This document shows positions 1 through 8,822 of a DNA stretch of 64,000 nt, piece after piece; positions within the stretch are counted from its first letter, which is position 1, and every line of letters begins with the position of its first letter. Location of the stretch: assembly GCA_947167635.1 (NCBI GenBank), contig CAMVIT010000004.1:1-64000 (forward strand). Reading direction: 5' to 3'. The notes beneath the pieces are model-generated. The model was not told the origin of the DNA and ran no database searches. It saw only the letters and a program-made list of their open reading frames with translations. The position numbers and the translations under genes are program-made. This DNA is from F23-D06 sp947167635. Lineage in GTDB: Bacteria; Bacteroidota; Bacteroidia; Bacteroidales; WCHB1-69.

Positions 1-200
1 GGTTCCGCCGCCTCGATCAGATTGGCAGGAGGTTCCGCTCAACGCTGGCGCGTTTCGCGGAATGGTGCGGTGTCGCCGAAAAAAAAAGATAATGGGCGGC
101 GGCGGGAGCTGATCCCCAACTACCACTCCCCACCCGCCGCCGCCCATTTTTTTACCCTCGCCGCGCGCCCACCACCATTCCGCCAGCTCCGCTGGCGGAA
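1..200. repeat. Structured GC-rich repeat element, copy A (left end outside window)
   Basis: A nested inverted-repeat element. The outer arms GCGGAATGGTG (57-67) and CACCATTCCGC (173-183) pair over 11 bp. The inner arms at 91-106 and 133-148 (AATGGGCGGCGGCGGG and its complement) pair perfectly over 16 bp. The segment 1-40 carries GGTTCCGC twice, the reverse complement of the GCGGAACC motif repeated to the right, so the element is roughly symmetric about its hairpin. Copy B at 48089-48390 has the same outer arms but a different, still perfectly paired, inner stem. The ORF through this stretch is low-complexity and not convincing as a gene. Confidence 0.75.
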
Positions 201-415
201 CCTCCCTCTTAACCCTCGCCGCTCTGCGCGCGGAACCCCCACCTTACCCCTCGCAGCTCTGTGCGCGGAACCTCCCTCTTACCCCACGCAGCACCCGCCG
301 GCGGAACCTCCACCTTAACCCACGCCGCTCCGCTGGCGGAACCTCCCTCTTACCCCTCGCAGCTCCGCTGGCGGAACCCCTCTCTTAACCCTCGTAGCTC
401 TGTTGGCGGAACCTC
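181..415. repeat. 35-bp tandem repeat, seven units
   Basis: CGGAACC recurs at 196, 231, 266, 302, 337, 372 and 407, a period of 35 bp (36 once). Each unit reads roughly GCTCCGCTGGCGGAACC followed by TCCCTCTTAACCC and a CGC or CGCA step. Most units contain a short palindrome around the GCTGGCGGAAC core, such as TTCCGCCAG against CTGGCGGAA at the first unit. Units differ by scattered substitutions, so it is a diverged array. It directly continues structured repeat copy A. There is no spacer diversity or array architecture to suggest CRISPR. Confidence 0.8.
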
Positions 416-585
416 CACAACAGATAATAGTTGATAGATAAGAGGTAATAGTTGACAATCGCAAACCGCAAATCATATAAATGTATATATAATACATTGT
501 ATCCCCTCCATTCTCTTTTCCCGCCTGTCTTCGGTCTTTTTTTTTATAATTTTTTTGAAAACACATTTGGATATTTAAAAAAAAA

Positions 586-616
586 GTTGTTTATTTGCAG
601 GTTAATTGTATAATTG
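586..616 (+). promoter_or_regulatory. Weak candidate promoter for the 697 surface-protein gene
   Basis: GTTG (586-589), a 19-nt gap and TATAATTG (609-616) approximate the Bacteroidota consensus TTTG-N19-TAnnTTTG with one mismatch in each box. It would give a leader of about 70 nt. The rest of 420-696 is AT-rich with a short run of T at 537-557; I see no gene in it. Confidence 0.3.
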
Positions 617-696
617 TGAAAAGATAGATTTTGTGCGAATGTAAAAAACCTAAATTAGAAACGTAAAATATTAAATATTAACTAAATACAAAAACA

Positions 697-3600
697 ATGC
701 TAAAAAAATTATCAATTACAGGCGGCAACCGCAAACGCGGCGCGCTGCACACATTTTGCGCGACACTCCTGCTCGCATTCTTCCTGTTGGGCGGAGTGAG
801 CCAGGTGTATGCCCAGTGGAACACTTGGTGCTATAAGGATTATCCAGATGCCGGCGCAAATCAGACATTTACTGTACCCCAAGGGTGTACGGAAATCACC
901 GTCGAAGCCATCGGTGCCGGTGGTGCTGGCGGTGCTGCACGAACAGAAGATGAAGCTGGCGGTGGTGGCGGCGGTGCTTATTCTCGAGCTACCATATCGG
1001 TGACCCCTAATCAGGTGATTTATATCACTGTCGGTGCAGGTGGCACGTCTTATACAAATGGTTCGACAACCAACGGTGGAGCCAGTACTGCAAAAATAGG
1101 GTCATCTGGCAGCATTTTTGTTAAAGCTGCTGGTGGTTCCAGTGTGAGTCTAAATAATGATGGAGGAGGTACTGGTGGACAAACAACTGATTGTATAGGT
1201 ACTTCATGGAAGGGTGGAAATGGATCAGATGCTGTTCACGAGGGTAATAGTACTCAACCTAATCGTAGAGGATCGGGTGCTGGCGGTGGAGCCGCAGGCG
1301 GTGGTAACAACGGAAGTAATGGTAGTACTGTTACTCATACTTCGACTCTTGGTGTTTGGCACATGGACGATGCCGATGGCGGTGCTGGCGGTACAGGTCT
1401 ATCAGGAGCGCCTAATGGTGGAAATTGGTTGACAGGCGGTAATGGCGGTGGTGGTAGAGGAACTGATGCCGGTTGGGGCGCGGGCCGCGGTGGTGTTGCC
1501 CCTGGTGGCGGCGGTGGAGGCGCTAGAATCAATAGCTCAACCATTCTTAGTGACAATGACGATCCTAAAGACGGTGGTGCTGGCGGTAACGGTTTTGTCC
1601 GCGTTTGGTACCACATCTCCAAGGAACTCACAGTCAGTGCAACTGCGGAAAATTCTACAATCTGTAGTGGAGGTTCAACACAGCTTCACAGCACTGTGTC
1701 TAATAGTTTGGGTGATGTCACTTATAAATGGTCCAACAACTCTACGAGTGTCAATCCGAGCGTCAGCCCGACTCAGAATACAAATTACAAAGTGACGATT
1801 ACTGATAAAATTACCTCTCCCAGCGCCTGTCAGGCTACTGCTGTAAGTAATCAGGTGACGGTTAATGTCACAGATTTCACCTTCTCTGTCGGCGACATGG
1901 CAGACCAATACATCCGCCCGGGCCAGTCAGCTACATTGACGGCTAATGTTACCGAGCAGTCTGGCGTTGTATATACCTATAACTGGAACGATGGAGTGAC
2001 GGGCAAAACCCGCACGGTCAGTCCCGATGAAACAACGCAATACACTGTGTCAGTGACTGCGAATAAGGACGGCTGCACCAAGAATGGCAACAAATCCGTG
2101 ACGGTCCATCTCTTTACTCTCACTCCCAAGGCAGATGCCTACATGGCTTGTGCCGGTGAAAGTGTCAAGGTCGAGGTGGAAGGCATAACCGCAGGCTACA
2201 CATACGCCATTTATACGTCGGCAACGGGTGGAACGTACAGCAACAGCTCTGATCACACCCTCTTCAACAAAACCAACAGTTCCACAGAATATGCCTACGT
2301 GCAGGCTATCACAAATGGCACAAACGTGGGTGACAGACTTGCGGTCCCCGTGCTTCCCAGTGCATTCTGCGGCGGTGGCACCTCGGATCAATCTTGTGGC
2401 GAGAACGGTACAGCCGGCACTATCCTCTACTATGAGGACTTCGGCGGAAACAGCACCTCCGACAATAATTTTTCCAATACGCCCGGCAACTTCCACTCGG
2501 ATTTGCAGTTCCAGCCGAATGGTATGCCTGGTCGTGGCTGGTATGGTGTCCTGAAACATATTCCGGAGGACTTCGGAGGATTTACTCCTGTGGCGGGGAA
2601 TTCCGACCATACACATGCAGGCAATGTTAACCAGGGTTATTTCATGTTCATTGACCCGATAGACCATTCCATAGGTTGGACGGTGGCAGAGACCACTATC
2701 GACAATCTCTGCGACAACTCCGAACTCACCTTCTCCTTCTGGGCCTCTGACATGTGGGACGCTACCCATTCAGAAGCACAAGCTGCCACGCCGAAGTTTG
2801 ACATGCAGCTCGTCAACCCCAACACCGGCAAGATTTTAGTCCAGACAAGCGTATGCACCCCGGCGCGTACGGCTCAACAGTCTTGGCATCAGTTTGGCGT
2901 GAAATATGCCATTCCTGCTGGTCTGGAAAGTGTCATTTTCCGTTTGGTCAACCGAGAGGACAACGGTATGGGCAACGACTACGGCATCGATGACATCAAG
3001 GTGTCCTTCTGTGGCGTAGATGTTGTACAACATAATCCTGACATCACGGTTTGCGAGGAAGAACAAGTTAAATTGATGACGACAGTGACAGTGCCTCAAA
3101 CTGTTGTTGCAAATCCCAGATTCAAATGGCAGAAGTCATCCTCACCAGATGGTCCGTGGTTGACTTTAGATATTACTGAAGGAGAAAATATTGTCATTTC
3201 TGGAGGTGTAATAACAGCTGATGCCAATTATGTTGTCAGCAGTTCCGCAACGACAGGCAATGCCGGCTACTATCGCATGTTCGTGGCAGATGCATCAAAC
3301 GTCGAAAATGTGCCCGACAACTCCAAATGTGCTGTTAGAACGGAGGAGGATTTCCATGTTATCGTGAATCCCAAGAGAAATCCTGTTTTCAGCGATTTGC
3401 AGAGCAGCTACTGCTACGGTGCTACGGTGACGCTTCCCACCACAGATGATAACGGAATTGTAGGTACATGGTTCCCTGCCACGGTGAATACAACCACCCC
3501 GGGCACGACAACCTACACCTTCAGGCCGAACGACATGACGTGCGCCCAGACATACCCAAAGCAAATCACTGTAGAGAATCCGACCGTTGCTGAGATCACG

Positions 3601-6600
3601 GCGTCTGCCACCACGATCTGCTCCGGAGAGACGGCAACGCTCTCTGTGCCGGAAGTGAATGGCAACACCTACAAGTGGAGCACAGGTGCAGAAGGAACCG
3701 CAAGCATCACCGTCAACGAGACGGGTACGTACAAGGTGACCGTGACCAGCGGCGGCTGCCAGAGCTTTGGCGAGAAGGCCGTCACGGTGAACCCGAGACC
3801 CACTGTCACCTCTGCGGTGACGGCTGCGAAGTGCAAAGGCAGCACCGACGGCCAGGTGGTCCTTACCATCAGCAACGCTGAGGCTCCGTATCAGGTGAAA
3901 TGGAATGGCGCTACTACAGCCGAGACCGTTACCGGCACTACTTATACCAAGACGGGCCTTGCTGCCGGCACCTACAGCGCTGAGGTCAGCTCCAAGGGCT
4001 GTCCCACGACTGTCACTGGCATTGTGGTTGGCCAACCTGCCGCCGACCTGGCCGTCGCAAGCATCACTTTCACACCGGAAAGCTGCGACCCGGCTAACGA
4101 TGCCACCGCCACGATTGAAGTGACGGGCGGCACAACCCCCTACACTGTCACATTGGTGGATGGCAGCAACACCATCAACGCTACCCTCCAATCAGACGGC
4201 AAATACAAGGCTACCGGCCTCACCAGCGGTGCCCCAACGACTACCTCCAAGACCTACACGGTGAACGTGACCGACGCTAATAGCTGTACTCCTACCAGCT
4301 CAAGCCCCGGCTCTGTCACCATTACGCTCGACAACCCGTTGGATATGGACAATATCACCATCCCGCCGGTCTGCTCCGGCTATGAGTTCTCATACGTTCC
4401 TGCGAACGGCACAGATGGCACCATTCCTACTGGAACCACCTACAGCTGGCCTCAGCCTGCTGCCATCAGCGGTATCAGCGGACTGGCTGCATCCACTGGA
4501 GACGAATCACGCATCCACGGTACGCTGACCAACAGCACCAACGCACCGATTGTGGTTACCTACACGGTTACTCCGAAGTTGGGTGTCTGCGTGGGTAATG
4601 CCACTCCGAGCAGCGTGACGATCAATGCCGCCGCGACCATCAATCCTTTGGTGACCGTCGATGTCATTGACCAAGAGGTATGTCCGAATGCGGGTACCAT
4701 CACGCTCACCGCTCCCTTCTCGAACGTGAACAGCGTCCACAGCGTGGTTTGGAAGCAGGGTACGACGGCGGTCCAGACGACCAACGACATCCCGGCTGCC
4801 ACCACGTCCGACAGCTATACCTTCAGCGTGCCCGCCACGCCATGTAAAGAGACCTACAACTTCACGGTGGAATACACGGATGCAAGCCATTGCACGGCCT
4901 CCGATGCATTTACAGTTAAGGTTAGAATTCCAGCATGGTCCATTAACGCCACCAACTTCCCGGCAGGCGCTGCCAACGTGGAATGCCAGGCTGACGCCAC
5001 GGAGCCGACTGCAGTTCCTACCGGCGCTCAAATTCTGGACGGCTGCGGCCAGGCCACGACCCGTGAGCTGTATAGCACGGTTGTCAGCCCCAATCCTATT
5101 GTGGACCAGGGCACGGTGACCTACACCTATCGCTACACCGCTTGCGACGGAAGCCATAATGACTGGCAGTTTGTGTACACCGTGGACGACCAGACCGACC
5201 CCACTTTCAATGCCGACGTGATCACCACGAAACCGGCCACAGTGCCTGAAACACCCAACTGTACCTTCTATGTGCCCGACTTGACTCCCGATGTGATCGG
5301 CTCTGTCACGGACAACTGCAGCTCAACGGACAATAACGATTTCACCGTCTCACAGAATCCCACGGTTGGAACTCAAATTACGGAGACCACGACTGTGACG
5401 GTGACGGTGACTGACAAGGCCGGAAACAGCAGCTCCACGGATGTGCAAGTCACGGTCCCGACCCCTGTCACAGCCAATGTCACGGGTGAGTCGGCTATCA
5501 CCAATGTCACCTGCCATGGTGGCAACAACGGTTCTTTCACCGTTACGGCAAACGACGGCAAAACGCCGTACCAATACAGCCGTGATGGTGGTGCCTATCA
5601 AACCAGCAACACCTTCTCCGACCTGACTGCCGGTACCTACAGCGTGATGGTGAAGGACGCCAACAACTGCACAATTGCCACCCCAATCACGGTGACCGTT
5701 ACCGAACCCGACGCCCTCCACATCGACGGTTTCCCGACCGACAATGTCTCTGAATTCTGTGATCCTGATAAGGGTTATGCCACAGTGACATGGACCGCTC
5801 CGACGTTCGGACCGAGCGACAACAATGCGACGATGACGATCCTGGTTGAATATCCCGATGGCACGACAGCAAACGCCCTGCCTACGGACAACCACTACCC
5901 GGTTGGCACGACCACCATTACATATACGGCTTCCAACGATTGTCCTGAAGAAGTGGTGAAAAGCTTTACCATTACGGTGATTGACAACCAACCGCCTTGC
6001 ATCGGCTGCGTTCCCGGCAACTTGGATCCTGAGGCTACGGACGGAAACAGCTGTGCCAAGATTATCGCTTCCGAAACCAACAACATCACACTTGCTGCCG
6101 GTGAGTTCACTTACACTCACAGTGACAACAGTTGGAATGTGACCGCTGCCGACAACGACGGTATCAAGTCCCTGACCTACAATCTTACGGGTGCCACTTC
6201 CGGTAATGGTACCTCCTTGGACAATGTGACCTTCAATGTGGGTAAGACCACCGTCACCTGGACGGCCGTTGACAACAGCGATCTTACCGATCAGTGCTCC
6301 TTCGATGTGATCGTCAAGGCCCAAGTGACCGTGACGGCCAACTCCGAGCATTTTGATTACGACGGCACCGCTCACACCGACAACGGCTATGTGTTGACTT
6401 CCGGCACGTTTGTCTCCAATGGCACCTCCGGCACGCCCGTTGATCTGCCCAACAACGACAAACTGACGGCTGTCATCACCGGCACCATCACCAATGCTGG
6501 TTCTGTGCCCAATGTGGTCGATAATGTCACCATCGTGCGCGGTTCTGAAGACATGACTGAATACTACGTCATCAACAAGGTCAACGGTACTCTTACCGTG

Positions 6601-8661
6601 GACAAGACCGACCTCGTTCTTATCGACAGCGTCTTCAACAAGATCTATGACGGCACACCTTTGGTGCTGGACTACAGCGATATTGCCAAAAAGATCGGCT
6701 TGGCTACCGGTGATGCTTTGGTAGCTGGTAAAGTGATCACCGACGACTATATTGCAGGTCACTACACCTACAATTATCCTGTGCTTGACGGCGGCAGCTA
6801 TGTCGCCGGCACGATGGACGACAACGGCACAGCCTCCATCGTCGTTCCGTTCCAGACTATGAATGGTATCGAAAATTACAATGTGATTATCCGTATTTAT
6901 GGTACTATCGTTCCGAGAGACATCACAATCACGGGTGGCGATGCCACGAAGACATACGACGGCACGGCACTGACCAATTCCACTTATTCCTATGACAACC
7001 TCGCCGAGACTGATGATATCACGACTGTCACGGTGACCGGTTCCCAGGTCTGTGTGGGCCAAAGCGCCAATGTGCCTTCCAATGCGGAGATCAAACATCG
7101 TTCCGACAATGTCACAGTGAACAACAGCTACAACATCACGTATGTGGATGGTGAGCTTTCTGTGACGGACATTCCTGCCGACAACCTGACTTGTCCGCCG
7201 CAATACGACATCGTGCTGTGGTACGGTCGCTGCGACACCGTGGCATACATGCCGGCCTTCCCGACCTTGAGCCCGAATGTGGCTTATCCGGATGTCAAGT
7301 TTGTCAGCAATATTGATGAATTCAATCCGTTGCAGCCGGGCCAAACCTACAACATCACATGGTCTGTCCTCGATGCTTGCGGCGTAGAGATGGCCTCCAC
7401 ACACTGCACCCAAGTGGTGACGGTGAGCTACCCGCCGTGCGACACGGTGGAAGATCTGGATGGCTTCAGATACGGTGCAAAACGTATCGGTTGCGATTGC
7501 TGGACGGTGGACAACCTCAGAAGCACGCAATACAGCGACGGTACTCCTGTGAACAAGTATTGGCGTTACAAAGACAGCGATTCCTTGGAGAACATCTACG
7601 GCAAGCTCTACACTTGGTACTCTGCCGCTGGCGTGACCGAGGATGACGACATGGCTGTTCCTGCCGAGGTTATCACCACCACGGGTGCATACGTGCAAGG
7701 CATTTGTCCGGAAGGCTGGGCACTGCCTAAGATGGCCGAGTTCTGGACCATGTACAATGTCTCCGGTGGTCAAGCCGGCCTGGTGAAGAGCCCCTCATCC
7801 CTCGTCTGGTTGCCGGAGCGCGCCGGTATCGCCGAGAACAAGTTCAACGCCTTCGGTGCCGGTTACTATGCTCCCACCATCGAGAGATACGAGAACCTGC
7901 TTGGTGAGACCCACTTCTGGGCTTCCGACACTTCCCGCACAGCCATGATGGCCAAGAACTTCGAGCTGAACTACTACTGCGAAAACGGTCTCGAGAATCT
8001 TGAAGACAAGGGCCTCGGCTACAGCATCCGCTGTGTCAAGAAAGAACCCGTCTTCGAATGCGGTGTGACCGGTGTCAGCGATCTGCAAGGCAACGGCTAT
8101 GGTACCATGCAGGTCGGCAACCAGTGCTGGATGACCGAGAACGTGCGTTTCCGCACCGATGACTTCAAACCCGTCGTCGATCAGGATGGCAACGAGATGG
8201 ATCCGAGAATCTTCGGTTACCTCTACACTTGGAACTCCATCATGAACGGTGAAACCCCGGGTGACAATGTCCAAGGTATCTGCCCGAAGGGCTGGCACAT
8301 CCCGACTTCCGCAGAGTGGGACGAGCTCCAGGGCAACTTCGCCAACGAGCCTGCCAACGTGTGCGACAACACGGTCGGCAAGGCCATGGCTTCCACCTTC
8401 GGCTGGATCAACTCCACTGTCAACTGCGCTGTCGGTAACGAGCCTGCAAACAACAACAACACCCACTTCAACGCTATGCCTGTGGGTGGCGACAATCCTG
8501 CTTGCAACGGCTTCGGTAACATCACCAACTTCTGGACCGCCACGGAGTCCGGTGCCGACAAGGCCAATGTCCGCGACCTCAACTACAACAGTCCGGATAT
8601 GTCCAACTACGCTGCTGACAAGACCAGCTACATTCCTTTGCGCTGCGTGAAAAACTTGTAG
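697..8661 (+). CDS. Giant secreted surface protein: glycine-rich, Ig/SprB-like repeats, two C-terminal FISUMP domains
   Basis: Predicted exported protein of 2654 residues. A signal peptide covers residues 1-40 (hydrophobic core TFCATLLLAFFLLGG, ending YAQ). Residues about 50-300 are a glycine-rich domain with many GGG/GAGG runs. Then come Ig/PKD-like repeats, a jelly-roll-like segment near 570-790 (YYEDFGG to GIDDIKVSFC), SprB-type repeats (near 1050-1150 and 1600-1660), a HYR-like module near 1510-1590 and MBG-like modules (KIYDGT, KTYDGT) near 1870-2160. Two FISUMP (Fibrobacter succinogenes major paralogous) domains close the protein from about 2247 and 2452, each with GxxCW, LYTW and GICPxGW(A/H)(L/I)P motifs. 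No T9SS sorting domain is visible at the C-terminus. Its closest relative here is the 51248-48450 gene, which shares the glycine-rich start, a HYR-like module before FISUMP, and the adjacent repeat element. Adhesion or surface-layer function is inference; no ligand is apparent. Confidence 0.85.
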   Translation: MLKKLSITGGNRKRGALHTFCATLLLAFFLLGGVSQVYAQWNTWCYKDYPDAGANQTFTVPQGCTEITVEAIGAGGAGGAARTEDEAGGGGGGAYSRATISVTPNQVIYITVGAGGTSYTNGSTTNGGASTAKIGSSGSIFVKAAGGSSVSLNNDGGGTGGQTTDCIGTSWKGGNGSDAVHEGNSTQPNRRGSGAGGGAAGGGNNGSNGSTVTHTSTLGVWHMDDADGGAGGTGLSGAPNGGNWLTGGNGGGGRGTDAGWGAGRGGVAPGGGGGGARINSSTILSDNDDPKDGGAGGNGFVRVWYHISKELTVSATAENSTICSGGSTQLHSTVSNSLGDVTYKWSNNSTSVNPSVSPTQNTNYKVTITDKITSPSACQATAVSNQVTVNVTDFTFSVGDMADQYIRPGQSATLTANVTEQSGVVYTYNWNDGVTGKTRTVSPDETTQYTVSVTANKDGCTKNGNKSVTVHLFTLTPKADAYMACAGESVKVEVEGITAGYTYAIYTSATGGTYSNSSDHTLFNKTNSSTEYAYVQAITNGTNVGDRLAVPVLPSAFCGGGTSDQSCGENGTAGTILYYEDFGGNSTSDNNFSNTPGNFHSDLQFQPNGMPGRGWYGVLKHIPEDFGGFTPVAGNSDHTHAGNVNQGYFMFIDPIDHSIGWTVAETTIDNLCDNSELTFSFWASDMWDATHSEAQAATPKFDMQLVNPNTGKILVQTSVCTPARTAQQSWHQFGVKYAIPAGLESVIFRLVNREDNGMGNDYGIDDIKVSFCGVDVVQHNPDITVCEEEQVKLMTTVTVPQTVVANPRFKWQKSSSPDGPWLTLDITEGENIVISGGVITADANYVVSSSATTGNAGYYRMFVADASNVENVPDNSKCAVRTEEDFHVIVNPKRNPVFSDLQSSYCYGATVTLPTTDDNGIVGTWFPATVNTTTPGTTTYTFRPNDMTCAQTYPKQITVENPTVAEITASATTICSGETATLSVPEVNGNTYKWSTGAEGTASITVNETGTYKVTVTSGGCQSFGEKAVTVNPRPTVTSAVTAAKCKGSTDGQVVLTISNAEAPYQVKWNGATTAETVTGTTYTKTGLAAGTYSAEVSSKGCPTTVTGIVVGQPAADLAVASITFTPESCDPANDATATIEVTGGTTPYTVTLVDGSNTINATLQSDGKYKATGLTSGAPTTTSKTYTVNVTDANSCTPTSSSPGSVTITLDNPLDMDNITIPPVCSGYEFSYVPANGTDGTIPTGTTYSWPQPAAISGISGLAASTGDESRIHGTLTNSTNAPIVVTYTVTPKLGVCVGNATPSSVTINAAATINPLVTVDVIDQEVCPNAGTITLTAPFSNVNSVHSVVWKQGTTAVQTTNDIPAATTSDSYTFSVPATPCKETYNFTVEYTDASHCTASDAFTVKVRIPAWSINATNFPAGAANVECQADATEPTAVPTGAQILDGCGQATTRELYSTVVSPNPIVDQGTVTYTYRYTACDGSHNDWQFVYTVDDQTDPTFNADVITTKPATVPETPNCTFYVPDLTPDVIGSVTDNCSSTDNNDFTVSQNPTVGTQITETTTVTVTVTDKAGNSSSTDVQVTVPTPVTANVTGESAITNVTCHGGNNGSFTVTANDGKTPYQYSRDGGAYQTSNTFSDLTAGTYSVMVKDANNCTIATPITVTVTEPDALHIDGFPTDNVSEFCDPDKGYATVTWTAPTFGPSDNNATMTILVEYPDGTTANALPTDNHYPVGTTTITYTASNDCPEEVVKSFTITVIDNQPPCIGCVPGNLDPEATDGNSCAKIIASETNNITLAAGEFTYTHSDNSWNVTAADNDGIKSLTYNLTGATSGNGTSLDNVTFNVGKTTVTWTAVDNSDLTDQCSFDVIVKAQVTVTANSEHFDYDGTAHTDNGYVLTSGTFVSNGTSGTPVDLPNNDKLTAVITGTITNAGSVPNVVDNVTIVRGSEDMTEYYVINKVNGTLTVDKTDLVLIDSVFNKIYDGTPLVLDYSDIAKKIGLATGDALVAGKVITDDYIAGHYTYNYPVLDGGSYVAGTMDDNGTASIVVPFQTMNGIENYNVIIRIYGTIVPRDITITGGDATKTYDGTALTNSTYSYDNLAETDDITTVTVTGSQVCVGQSANVPSNAEIKHRSDNVTVNNSYNITYVDGELSVTDIPADNLTCPPQYDIVLWYGRCDTVAYMPAFPTLSPNVAYPDVKFVSNIDEFNPLQPGQTYNITWSVLDACGVEMASTHCTQVVTVSYPPCDTVEDLDGFRYGAKRIGCDCWTVDNLRSTQYSDGTPVNKYWRYKDSDSLENIYGKLYTWYSAAGVTEDDDMAVPAEVITTTGAYVQGICPEGWALPKMAEFWTMYNVSGGQAGLVKSPSSLVWLPERAGIAENKFNAFGAGYYAPTIERYENLLGETHFWASDTSRTAMMAKNFELNYYCENGLENLEDKGLGYSIRCVKKEPVFECGVTGVSDLQGNGYGTMQVGNQCWMTENVRFRTDDFKPVVDQDGNEMDPRIFGYLYTWNSIMNGETPGDNVQGICPKGWHIPTSAEWDELQGNFANEPANVCDNTVGKAMASTFGWINSTVNCAVGNEPANNNNTHFNAMPVGGDNPACNGFGNITNFWTATESGADKANVRDLNYNSPDMSNYAADKTSYIPLRCVKNL

Positions 8662-8680
8662 TCTTCCGCATCGTATTGTA

Positions 8681-8729
8681 AACTTCCAAGGATTTGCCTC
8701 TCACAGGTGAATCCTTGGAAGTTTTTTTT
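8681..8729 (+). terminator. Rho-independent terminator of the 697-8661 gene
   Basis: AACTTCCAAGGATT (8681-8694) pairs perfectly with AATCCTTGGAAGTT (8710-8723) around a 15-nt loop, followed by a T tract to 8729. It lies 20 nt after the stop codon. The next promoter box begins at 8731, so termination and re-initiation are packed together. Confidence 0.9.
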
Positions 8730-8730
8730 G

Positions 8731-8738
8731 TATATTTG
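8731..8738 (+). promoter_or_regulatory. Bacteroidota -7 promoter box for the 8823 oxidoreductase gene
   Basis: TATATTTG matches TAnnTTTG exactly, right after the upstream terminator's T tract. Predicted leader about 80 nt. A clear -33 TTTG box was not found at the expected spacing. Confidence 0.55.
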
Positions 8739-8822
8739 CCCCCGCTTTTCCTGAGCGGGAATTGACGTGATACAGGCGAAACAATACAACAACAACTGCA
8801 TAAAAACCAAAACTTTCTCAAC

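Noticed and set aside
181..415. Possible CRISPR or ORF-coded repeat at the window start
   Set aside because: Units of 35 bp abut each other with no spacers, and the ORF at 22-318 is Pro/Arg-rich low-complexity without a start signal.
5350..7773. 807-residue open frame on the minus strand
   Set aside because: It lies wholly inside the 697-8661 surface gene, in the opposite strand; its composition (His/Val/Arg-rich, no domains) is that of a shadow of a Thr/Asn-rich gene.
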